A stretch of 5,599 nucleotides of DNA, from positions 1-5,599 of the forward strand of contig RDYY01000024.1 of NCBI GenBank assembly GCA_004293505.1. The letters run 5' to 3'. The notes beneath the pieces are model-generated. The model ran no database searches, had not been told where the DNA came from, and saw only the letters and a list, made by a program, of their open reading frames with translations. Position 1 is the first letter of the stretch. Every line of letters starts with the position of its first letter. Both the position numbers and the translations under genes were made by a program. The DNA is from Sphingobacteriia bacterium. Its GTDB lineage: Bacteria; Bacteroidota; Bacteroidia; Chitinophagales; Chitinophagaceae. Shown here one piece after another: positions 1 to 5,096 of this stretch.

Positions 1-152
1 TCTTCTTGCTTGATGAGTTGGTTGATTTTTTCCTTACGGGCATTTTTTTTCTCTTCTTTGGCAATGGCCGATGGGGAAGCCGTTCTGTTTTGGGCACCCG
101 AGTGAAGGGCCAAAAACACCAAGGAACAAGTGAGGATTTTTCTCAGTACCAT
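1..152 (-). CDS. N-terminus of an exported protein of unknown function (partial, runs off the left edge)
   Basis: Fifty codons are visible, read leftward from an ATG at 152-150, with no stop before the window edge. The product begins with a classical signal peptide: a short basic start (MVLRK), a hydrophobic core at about residues 6-16, and a likely cleavage site at SGAQ around residues 18-21, a form common in Bacteroidota exported proteins. A strongly charged Lys/Glu-rich segment follows at residues 32-50, ending KINQLIKQEE, probably helical. From memory this charged segment resembles the start of a conserved Bacteroidota protein with a predicted outer-membrane or periplasmic location, but too little is present to confirm that and no function is assigned. 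It diverges from the OsmC-like gene across 39 bases. The reading frame and signal peptide make it a real gene; its identity is open. Confidence 0.72.
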   Translation of the reverse strand, partial: MVLRKILTCSLVFLALHSGAQNRTASPSAIAKEEKKNARKEKINQLIKQE

Positions 153-167
153 ATGCGCTGTTCTCGG

Positions 168-175
168 TAAATTTA
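168..175. promoter_or_regulatory. Palindromic TAAATTTA, possible shared -7 element of two divergent genes
   Basis: The 39-base gap between the divergent starts (152 leftward, 192 rightward) contains TAAATTTA. It is its own reverse complement and matches 7 of 8 positions of the Bacteroidota -7 consensus TAnnTTTG on either strand. It lies about 16 bases from each start codon, so both transcripts would have leaders of roughly ten bases. No clear -33 TTTG accompanies it on either strand, so the call is tentative. Confidence 0.3.
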
Positions 176-191
176 GCGCAAAAAACAGCTA

Positions 192-602
192 ATGACTTCA
201 CAAATTATTTATACTGGCGCCCTCCGTACCGAAGCCACGCATTTGCAGAGTGGTTCCACCATCCAAACCGATGCCCCTACTGATAACCAAGGCAAAGGAG
301 AGCGTTTTTCGCCCACCGATTTGCTGGCCACTGCCCTGGGGGCTTGCATGGTCACCACCATGGGCATCAAGGCCCAAACCATGCCCCTGGCTTTGGATGG
401 CACCCGGGTTGAAGTCACCAAGGTCATGGTGGCCGATCCTCGCCGCATTGGAAAAATCATTGTGACACTGCACCTCCCGGCAAGCATCGGGGCCAGTGAA
501 GAACAAAAAATGATTTTAGAACGCGTGGCCCGCGCCTGTCCGGTAGAACGCAGCCTGCACCCCGACCTGGTCTTGGAACTCAGCTTTAACTGGGCGGGTT
601 AA
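192..602 (+). CDS. OsmC family peroxiredoxin-like protein
   Basis: The product is a 136-residue protein of the OsmC/Ohr superfamily, whose characterised members are cytoplasmic thiol peroxidases that reduce organic hydroperoxides with a reactive cysteine pair. The family pattern is clear: SPTDLLATALGACM at residues 40-53 carries the first, peroxidatic-type cysteine (Cys52), and ARACPVERSL at 113-122 carries the second (Cys116). Arg12 lies in the N-terminal strand region where the family keeps an arginine. The length is usual for the short OsmC (YhfA-like) branch, whose substrate is less certain than that of Ohr or E. coli OsmC. The ATG at 192 gives a normal N-terminus; no Shine-Dalgarno sequence is seen. 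The 3' end overlaps the end of maf by 17 bases on the opposite strand. A detoxification role is inferred from the family. Confidence 0.9.
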   Translation: MTSQIIYTGALRTEATHLQSGSTIQTDAPTDNQGKGERFSPTDLLATALGACMVTTMGIKAQTMPLALDGTRVEVTKVMVADPRRIGKIIVTLHLPASIGASEEQKMILERVARACPVERSLHPDLVLELSFNWAG

Positions 603-1179
603 GCGCAGCCAATGCTTGCACCACAAGGCTCACGGGCAGTCCCATGACGTTGTAAAAATCACCTTCAATGGCAGCAATGCCCACCACCCCAATCCATTCT
701 TGGATGGCATAAGCCCCTGCTTTGTCGTAGGGAGCATAATGGTCAATATAAAAACACAATTGTTCTTGGGTCAGGGGATGAAAGCGCACGGAAGTGGTGG
801 CAGCAAAATGGGTTTCAGTTGTTCCCTGCAAAATCACCACACCGGTAATGACTTGGTGGGTTTTACCACTCAAAGAGGACAGCATTTCCAAAGCTTCGGC
901 CCGGTCAGCAGGTTTGTTCAGGATCTTGTCCCCAATGACCACAATGGTGTCTGCCGCTAAAATGGTTTGGCCCGCTCTGCCTTGGCTGGCCAATTGTTGT
1001 TGTACGGCCAAAGCTTTTTGGCGAGCGATCTGAACAGGAATTTCAGTGGGCGGCAAGAGGGGGTCAAAGCTTTCATCTGCATGCGAGACCACTACTTCAA
1101 AAGGGATCTCGGCCCATTCCAACAATTGTTTGCGGCGCGGACTTTGTGAAGCCAAAACCAAGGGTTGGATCTGCAACAT
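586..1179 (-). CDS. maf: Maf family nucleoside triphosphate pyrophosphatase (YhdE-like)
   Basis: This 197-residue cytoplasmic enzyme belongs to the Maf family, which hydrolyses nucleoside triphosphates to the monophosphate and pyrophosphate; the YhdE branch acts on dTTP, UTP and modified pyrimidines. All family motifs are present: LASQSPRRKQLL at residues 9-20 with the phosphate-binding SxxR, AADT with the catalytic-type Asp77, GKTHQVITGV at 105-114, DKAGAYAIQ at 152-160 and the closing EGDFYNVMGLP at 172-182. The Gln in the DKAGAYAIQ block fits the dTTP/UTP branch better than the YceF (7-methyl-GTP) branch; that assignment is inference. Length is normal. It starts four bases after the prenyltransferase stop, so it is probably the last gene of the fdx-iscX-kdsC-prenyltransferase-maf transcript. 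Its stop lies inside the end of the convergent OsmC gene, leaving no room for an intergenic terminator. Confidence 0.93.
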   Translation of the reverse strand: MLQIQPLVLASQSPRRKQLLEWAEIPFEVVVSHADESFDPLLPPTEIPVQIARQKALAVQQQLASQGRAGQTILAADTIVVIGDKILNKPADRAEALEMLSSLSGKTHQVITGVVILQGTTETHFAATTSVRFHPLTQEQLCFYIDHYAPYDKAGAYAIQEWIGVVGIAAIEGDFYNVMGLPVSLVVQALAALNPPS

Positions 1180-1183
1180 GGGA

Positions 1184-2119
1184 TCAAGGATAAAGTCTAA
1201 AAAAAAGCATGGACAAAATACCGGCGAACATGCACCATTTGATCACGGAAGACAGTTGGTGAAAATCTTTGGCTACTTGGGCCACAAACAATTGGCGCAA
1301 GACCCACAACAAAGGCAAGACCATCAAGACCACACAATAAACAGCACTGATCCACCAACCCAAGCCCAAAGCATATACTTGCAACAGCAAGAGACTGGCC
1401 ACCAACACCACGATCCATACCGCCACAAATACTTTACTGGCATTCAATCCCCACACAATGGGCATGGTCCGACACCCATAGCGCCGATCTCCTTCTATGT
1501 CTTCCATGTCTTTGATCACTTCTCGGATCAATGAAATCACAAAAGCAAAACCAGCATACAAAAAAGCCAACCTAAAAAAGCGTACTTCTTGGTGCTCTAC
1601 CCGCAACCACTGATCCAGGTGCAGGGGGTGCTTGGCAAAAAACAGCACCAACAAGACCCAAGCCGTCAGCAAAGAGATCAAGACATTGCCCACCAACAAC
1701 TTTTTTTTGAGGTCGGTGGAATAAAACCAAAGGGCCATGACGGCCACAAAATTGCCCAAAACCAAGTGCCAAAAACTGGGCAAAGGAAGGGCCAAGACCG
1801 TGCAAAACAATCCTACCAGGCTCAAAAACAAATGCCAAAAAATGACCCAGCGCCGACTGATGATGCGGTTGACGACTACTTTGTTGGGTTTGTTGACCTG
1901 GTCTATGTTTTGGTCAAAATAATCGTTGATGGCATATCCTGCTGCTGCTATACAAACAGAAGCGATGAGCAAACAAACAAATGAAAAAGAAAAAATATCT
2001 TTTGCGGCTTGCGGATAGATGCGACCGTAAATGCAGGTCTCAAACAACAGCTGGGTCAGGGCCACAAATACCAGGTTGGGCCAACGGATCAATTGAAAAA
2101 AAGCTTTGGTGAGTCGCAA
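1184..2119 (-). CDS. UbiA family membrane prenyltransferase, probable geranylgeranylglyceryl-phosphate geranylgeranyltransferase
   Basis: A 311-residue very hydrophobic protein with about nine predicted membrane segments, typical of UbiA enzymes, which transfer a prenyl chain from its diphosphate to an acceptor. Both Mg-diphosphate binding motifs are intact: NDYFDQNID at residues 65-73 and DMEDIEGD at 204-211; the family YSTDLKKK loop is at 133-140. In Bacteroidota, UbiA proteins beside kdsC and maf are usually annotated as digeranylgeranylglyceryl phosphate synthase, the second ether-bond step of archaeal-type lipids; that substrate is taken from context and memory, and a quinone or other acceptor remains possible. 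The start is TTG at 2119: an in-frame stop lies four codons upstream, and the first internal Met is near residue 128, deep in the protein, so a non-ATG start is required. It follows kdsC by 39 bases and precedes maf by four. Confidence 0.88.
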   Translation of the reverse strand: MRLTKAFFQLIRWPNLVFVALTQLLFETCIYGRIYPQAAKDIFSFSFVCLLIASVCIAAAGYAINDYFDQNIDQVNKPNKVVVNRIISRRWVIFWHLFLSLVGLFCTVLALPLPSFWHLVLGNFVAVMALWFYSTDLKKKLLVGNVLISLLTAWVLLVLFFAKHPLHLDQWLRVEHQEVRFFRLAFLYAGFAFVISLIREVIKDMEDIEGDRRYGCRTMPIVWGLNASKVFVAVWIVVLVASLLLLQVYALGLGWWISAVYCVVLMVLPLLWVLRQLFVAQVAKDFHQLSSVIKWCMFAGILSMLFFRLYP

Positions 2120-2158
2120 AAAAGAAGATTAAGGGCACAAAATACAAAACACCCCGCT

Positions 2159-2677
2159 TTATCGCGAAGGGATCTGGAAATCGTCGTGCCAGTCGCCCCG
2201 CAAGCGCAAGACCTTTTCAATCACTTGGCGCACACAGCCCATGCCCCCATTTAATTGAGAGATAAACACAGAAAGGGCTTTCACTTCTTCTGCCGCATCT
2301 GCTGGGCAACAGGGCAAACCAGCCAAGCGCAGGGCAGGCAAGTCGGGGACATCATCGCCCATGTACAAAATCTTTTCTGGGGCTGTAATGGGAATCTGCA
2401 AAACCCTTTGCAAAACAGCCGCTTTGTCTTTTACTTGAAAATGCATTTCGGTCACACCCAGTTTGGCCAGCCTGTCCGCCACTTCTGGGGCATGTCCGCC
2501 CGAAATGACCACAACCCGATAGCCTTTTTTGATGGCCAATTGCAAAGCATAGCCGTCTTTGATGTTCATGCGACGGGCCATGAGGCCACCGGGCATGACC
2601 AGCAAACTGCCGTCTGTCATGACCCCATCCACATCAAAAACAAAACAAGTGATGGCAGCAAAATCGGGTATAGCCAT
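2159..2677 (-). CDS. kdsC: 3-deoxy-D-manno-octulosonate 8-phosphate phosphatase (KdsC), HAD superfamily
   Basis: A 172-residue cytoplasmic HAD phosphatase without a cap domain. KdsC removes the phosphate from Kdo-8-phosphate, the step before Kdo activation for lipopolysaccharide inner core synthesis. HAD motif I is DVDGVMTDG at residues 15-23 with nucleophile Asp15 and acid/base Asp17; motif II is VISGG with Ser59; the motif III lysine is probably Lys85 in VKDKAAVL; motif IV is GDDVPD at 107-112. The NIKDGYALQL block (38-47) and the C-terminal GGMGCVRQVIEKVL (144-157) are hallmarks of the KdsC group, whose tail reaches into the neighbouring subunit's active site in the tetramer. The related N-acylneuraminate-9-phosphatase type is less likely in this context. 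Start ATG at 2677 follows the iscX stop by 15 bases. It supports a Gram-negative envelope with Kdo. Confidence 0.92.
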   Translation of the reverse strand: MAIPDFAAITCFVFDVDGVMTDGSLLVMPGGLMARRMNIKDGYALQLAIKKGYRVVVISGGHAPEVADRLAKLGVTEMHFQVKDKAAVLQRVLQIPITAPEKILYMGDDVPDLPALRLAGLPCCPADAAEEVKALSVFISQLNGGMGCVRQVIEKVLRLRGDWHDDFQIPSR

Positions 2678-2692
2678 GCTGAAATCTAAGGA

Positions 2693-2932
2693 TTATTTCT
2701 GGTTGTCCCGCCATTCATAGACCCAAGCACTTTGGATCATTTCCAAGTGCCCTTCGGTACTTTGTTCCCGGGTCCCTTCAAAACGGGGCAAGGTCAAAAT
2801 CCATTCCAAGAGATCGGTGAAACGAATGCGGTAAATGCGGGCTTCTGTGAATTCATCCCCAAATTTCTCATAGAGTTTTTGGGCAATGTCTTCGTGGTCG
2901 TTCCAGTAAATGGGGGGTTCAAAATGGCTCAT
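2693..2932 (-). CDS. iscX: Fe-S cluster assembly protein IscX
   Basis: A small acidic 79-residue protein matching IscX (YfhJ). In E. coli, IscX binds iron and the cysteine desulfurase IscS and tunes cluster assembly alongside frataxin. Seen here are the family's WNDHEDIAQKLYEKFGD helix at residues 10-26, the diagnostic RFTDLLEWILTLPRF at 37-51, and a C-terminal helix with EGHLEMIQSAWVYEW at 60-74 that aligns with the E. coli SNEKILEAILLVW segment. It is about a dozen residues longer than the 66-residue E. coli protein, through an N-terminal extension (MSHFEPPI) and a few residues before RFTDL. The ATG at 2932 is 18 bases after the fdx stop, the same gene pair and order as in the E. coli isc operon. 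No iscS, iscU or hscA is in the window. Confidence 0.92.
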   Translation of the reverse strand: MSHFEPPIYWNDHEDIAQKLYEKFGDEFTEARIYRIRFTDLLEWILTLPRFEGTREQSTEGHLEMIQSAWVYEWRDNQK

Positions 2933-2950
2933 GTGTTTGCACTTAAATTT

Positions 2951-3286
2951 TTATTCGCCCAGGAACTGGGTTTGGTCGGGAAGGGTAATGCGGATTTCTC
3001 CAGAACCGGCTTGCAACATGCATTGGCAACCCAGTCTGGAATTGATCCGGGGGTTCACGGCCCGGTCTATAAAGTCTTCTTCTCTGTCGTTCAGTTCTTC
3101 GATGTGTTCAGCTCCTGCTTCAATATACAAATGGCAAGTACTGCAAGCACAAACAGCCCCACAATTGTGGTGGAGTTCTATGTTGTTGTCCAAACAAACT
3201 TCCAATAAACTTTGGTCAGGTGCAATGTTGGTCAAGGTGACGGGGGCCAGGTCTTTTTGTTCAAATGCTATGTGTAAGGTATACAT
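2951..3286 (-). CDS. fdx: ISC-type [2Fe-2S] ferredoxin (Fdx)
   Basis: A 111-residue ferredoxin of the adrenodoxin/ISC type, which supplies electrons during iron-sulfur cluster assembly in the cytoplasm. The cluster ligands are Cys42, Cys48, Cys51 (C-x5-C-x2-C in the block CGAVCACSTCH) and Cys87 (RLGCQC), at the same positions as I recall for E. coli Fdx, which also has 111 residues. Cys46 matches the extra non-ligand cysteine of E. coli Fdx. The acidic helix IEELNDREEDFIDRA at 62-76 corresponds to the partner-docking helix of adrenodoxin-type proteins, and PRINSRLGCQ is the usual lead-in to the fourth ligand. Additional cysteines at 31 and 89 are not ligands. Start ATG at 3286 lies about 17 bases downstream of a promoter-like element. 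It is the first gene of the five-gene leftward cluster and is followed by iscX. Confidence 0.94.
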   Translation of the reverse strand: MYTLHIAFEQKDLAPVTLTNIAPDQSLLEVCLDNNIELHHNCGAVCACSTCHLYIEAGAEHIEELNDREEDFIDRAVNPRINSRLGCQCMLQAGSGEIRITLPDQTQFLGE

Positions 3287-3303
3287 GGTGCGTATTTGGG
3301 CTG

Positions 3304-3311
3304 CGAAAATA
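3304..3311 (-). promoter_or_regulatory. Probable -7 promoter element of the fdx-iscX-kdsC-UbiA-maf cluster
   Basis: Read leftward, the 85-base gap before fdx contains TATTTTCG, matching 7 of 8 positions of TAnnTTTG, about 17 bases before the fdx ATG. This gives a leader of about ten bases, usual for the phylum. There is no good TTTG at the -33 spacing. The same gap also holds the palindrome GGTTTAAACC at 3344-3353. Confidence 0.42.
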
Positions 3312-3343
3312 GAAGATTTGTATTAACCCCATAAAAAGGATTT

Positions 3344-3353
3344 GGTTTAAACC
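3344..3353. repeat. Perfect 10-base palindrome GGTTTAAACC upstream of fdx
   Basis: A perfect palindrome lies in the gap between the DUF2520 stop and fdx, about 33-42 bases upstream of the fdx -7-like element in the leftward direction. It has no loop and no T-tract, so it is not a terminator. It could be a protein-binding site upstream of the promoter, or chance. Confidence 0.3.
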
Positions 3354-3371
3354 CCGCCCAAGAACCAGCCC

Positions 3372-4181
3372 CTACCCTTTTTCCTTTGTGTCCATGATGC
3401 TTTGGCTGAACTGGTTGTACCACAACAACAAGTCGGGGTGGTTGGCCAACAGCTTTCTGTGCAAAGCCAAGGCTGCTTCACTTTTGCGCCATGCGGGCCC
3501 TGCTTGGGCCGCAGCCGGCTTTAGGTGTTCCAAACGCAAAGCCGTTTGGGCAATGATGCCCTGCAAGAGCGAGAAGTCCAGTCCCTTTTCTTGTAAATAA
3601 AGGTCGGCCAAATGGTAAAGGTGGTTGGAAAAATTGGACACCCAAGTAGCCATGAGGTGAAGTTCTTGGCGTTTTTCATGTTCAAGGGCTTGGACGGTTG
3701 TAGACAAACATGCAGCAAAAGCCATTAATGCAGGCAAGTCCGCCGGGTTGGCTGCTTCTACCACCAAGAAAGGGTTTCCCCAAGGCGCTGGGCTGGAACC
3801 AAACATTTGAACGGGCCAGAGCACGCCTGATTTGGCCTTGGTTTCTATCAAAGGCGCCATGCCGGCACAGTGCAAGACCCAAGCACCTGGTTTCAACACC
3901 AATTGAGCGGCACATGCTGCCAGGGCAGATTCGGATACACACAATACATAGAGATCGGCCGATGGGTCTATTTCAGACCAGGCTGAAACAGGTGCTGCCC
4001 CGCAAAGCGCCGCCAATGCTTGGGCTTTTTTTTGGTCTCGGCCATATACCTGTTTTACCGCCATGCCTTTGGCTGCCATGGCTGGCCCCAAAGCCTGGGC
4101 CAATTGTCCCGTTCCCACAAGAACGATGGTCTTATCTTTACCCCATGAAACAACATTGGACGCAGCGCTTGGCATTGGCAT
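3372..4181 (-). CDS. Rossmann-like and DUF2520 domain-containing protein
   Basis: A 269-residue protein with an N-terminal NAD(P)-binding Rossmann fold and a C-terminal all-helical DUF2520 domain, an arrangement resembling 6-phosphogluconate or F420-dependent NADP oxidoreductase families; no reaction is established for it. The beta-alpha nucleotide motif is KTIVLVGTGQLAQALG at residues 17-32, with YGRDQKKAQAL at about 46-56 as the second strand. The helical domain carries the family's SNFSNHLYHLADLY stretch (about 184-197) and QAGPAWRKSEAALALH (about 226-241). An in-frame TTG at 4193 would add four residues, but it sits inside a perfect -7 element, so ATG at 4181 is preferred; ATG at 4175 is also possible. 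The 5' end overlaps the divergent hydrolase by 37 bases. In Bacteroidota this gene is often found near kdsC; here fdx-iscX lie between them. Confidence 0.87.
   Translation of the reverse strand: MPMPSAASNVVSWGKDKTIVLVGTGQLAQALGPAMAAKGMAVKQVYGRDQKKAQALAALCGAAPVSAWSEIDPSADLYVLCVSESALAACAAQLVLKPGAWVLHCAGMAPLIETKAKSGVLWPVQMFGSSPAPWGNPFLVVEAANPADLPALMAFAACLSTTVQALEHEKRQELHLMATWVSNFSNHLYHLADLYLQEKGLDFSLLQGIIAQTALRLEHLKPAAAQAGPAWRKSEAALALHRKLLANHPDLLLWYNQFSQSIMDTKEKG
4133..4140 (+). promoter_or_regulatory. Possible -7 element for the alpha/beta hydrolase, within the DUF2520 coding region
   Basis: TATCTTTA matches 7 of 8 positions of the Bacteroidota -7 consensus and ends four bases before the hydrolase ATG at 4145. 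Transcription would start at or almost at the start codon, so the mRNA would be leaderless or nearly so. No -33 TTTG stands at the right distance. The element lies within the first codons of the opposite-strand DUF2520 gene. Confidence 0.33.
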
Positions 4182-5011
4182 ATTATCGAACAAAGATAAA
4201 GACCATCGAAAGACTGTCTCCCAGAAAAGCCGCCGACGTGGCTTTCGATTTGTTTTGTACGCCCAGGCCCGGCAAGGAATCCGTGCCCCAACCCCCCATT
4301 TTTGAAAAAGGCAAAGCCCATCGGCTCAAAGTGGGTAAGGGCTATATTCGGGGATTTCATTGGTCTGCGGATCGGCCCAAGCCCAAAACTGTTTTGATTG
4401 CCCACGGTTTCAGCAGTCAATCCTACAAGTTTGACAGTTATGTGCGGCGCTTGTTGGCAGCGGGATTTGATGTGGTCGCTTTTGATGCGCCCGCCCATGG
4501 ACTCAGTGATGGCAAAAGGGTCAATGCCTTGGAATACCGCAACGCTGTCTTGGCCGTCATGGACCATTTTGGCCCCCTCCATGCCATCGTTTGTCACTCT
4601 TTTGGGGGATTGGTGAGTGCATTGGCCTTGGAAGAACGCTTGCCTATGGCCAAAACAAAATTGGTCTTGATCGCTCCGGCCATTGAAACCAAGGCCGCCA
4701 TGAAACAGTTCTTCTCGGTCATACCCGCATCAGCAGCCGTTCAAGCAGCATTTGCCCAAAAAATAAAAGACCTTACCGGCAAAGACCCCGCACATTTTTC
4801 TTTGTTGCGCGTTTTGCGCCAACACCCCATCCCTACTTTGTGGATCCACGACCGCCAGGACCAAATCTGCTTGTTGGCCGATGCCATGCCCCTCTTGGCC
4901 AACCCACCCCAATGGGTAGAAACCTTTATTACAGAGGGTTTGGGGCACAACCGCATCTATCGCGACCAGGTTACCAAAGAGCGCATCTTGGCCTATTTAG
5001 AAAGGGACTAA
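4145..5011 (+). CDS. Alpha/beta hydrolase fold protein (serine hydrolase)
   Basis: A 288-residue cytoplasmic alpha/beta hydrolase of unknown substrate. The fold's landmarks appear in order: oxyanion-hole HGFSS at residues 87-91, the AFDAPAHGLSDG strand-turn at 112-123, nucleophile elbow CHSFGG with Ser152, the acid in HDRQDQ (most likely Asp239, possibly Asp236) and the catalytic His268 in EGLGHNRIYRD. There is no signal peptide; the N-terminus (residues 1-40) is a basic amphipathic stretch ending DLFCTP, which from memory is shared by a Bacteroidota-specific hydrolase group. The frame is open for another 145 codons upstream, but that part is the antisense of the DUF2520 gene and unlike any hydrolase, so the ATG at 4145 is chosen. 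TTG codons at 4169 or 4175 are alternative starts that would nearly remove the overlap. Esterase, lipase or peptidase activity cannot be told apart. Confidence 0.88.
   Translation: MKQHWTQRLALAYYRTKIKTIERLSPRKAADVAFDLFCTPRPGKESVPQPPIFEKGKAHRLKVGKGYIRGFHWSADRPKPKTVLIAHGFSSQSYKFDSYVRRLLAAGFDVVAFDAPAHGLSDGKRVNALEYRNAVLAVMDHFGPLHAIVCHSFGGLVSALALEERLPMAKTKLVLIAPAIETKAAMKQFFSVIPASAAVQAAFAQKIKDLTGKDPAHFSLLRVLRQHPIPTLWIHDRQDQICLLADAMPLLANPPQWVETFITEGLGHNRIYRDQVTKERILAYLERD
4191..4198 (-). promoter_or_regulatory. Perfect -7 element of the DUF2520 gene, within the hydrolase coding region
   Basis: Read leftward, TATCTTTG matches all eight positions of TAnnTTTG and ends nine bases before the ATG at 4181. 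That spacing would give a very short leader and argues against the upstream TTG at 4193, which overlaps the element itself. No convincing -33 TTTG is seen. It sits inside codons 16-18 of the opposite-strand hydrolase. Confidence 0.5.
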
Positions 5012-5023
5012 GGGGCGATATTT

Positions 5024-5053
5024 TTTGCGAATCCCTGCTTTGGCCTAATATTG
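5024..5053 (+). promoter_or_regulatory. Candidate topA promoter
   Basis: The 85-base gap after the hydrolase has TTTG at 5024-5027 and TAATATTG at 5046-5053, separated by 18 bases. These resemble the Bacteroidota -33 (TTTG) and -7 (TAnnTTTG, 7 of 8 matching) elements at near-normal spacing. Transcription would begin near 5060, giving a leader of about 37 bases before the topA ATG. This is the only candidate promoter in the window with both elements. Confidence 0.42.
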
Positions 5054-5096
5054 CACCCAACGGTGAACGCATTAAAGCCGTTGAATGGAAAGCAAT

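Noticed and set aside
1046..1534. A 162-codon rightward frame across the maf/prenyltransferase junction, rich in Gln and His
   Set aside because: It is the antisense of the hydrophobic prenyltransferase, where Leu/Val/Trp codons read in reverse give Gln/Asn/His-rich composition; both real genes have intact motifs.
2681..2688. TAGATTTC, a 7-of-8 match to the -7 consensus just before kdsC, suggesting an internal promoter
   Set aside because: It ends only three bases before the ATG, the key final G is absent, there is no -33 element, and near matches are frequent; the 15-base gap fits read-through from iscX.
2255..2689. A 144-codon rightward frame over kdsC
   Set aside because: It is entirely antisense to kdsC, whose HAD motifs are complete, and it has no domain of its own.
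2732..3208. A 158-codon rightward frame over iscX and fdx
   Set aside because: It is antisense to two recognised small genes and has no recognisable domain.
3710..4144. An open 145-codon extension upstream of the hydrolase ATG in the same frame, which could suggest a longer or fused protein
   Set aside because: It lies wholly antisense to the DUF2520 gene, is rich in Pro, Arg and Trp with no recognisable domain, and the hydrolase family begins near the ATG at 4145.
4191..4193. TTG at 4193 as start of the DUF2520 gene
   Set aside because: It overlaps a perfect -7 element, and the ATG four codons later gives a complete Rossmann domain.
4055..4597. A 180-codon leftward frame over the hydrolase and the DUF2520 start
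   Set aside because: It is antisense to two well-supported genes and shows no family motif; it is a by-product of codon bias on the coding strand.
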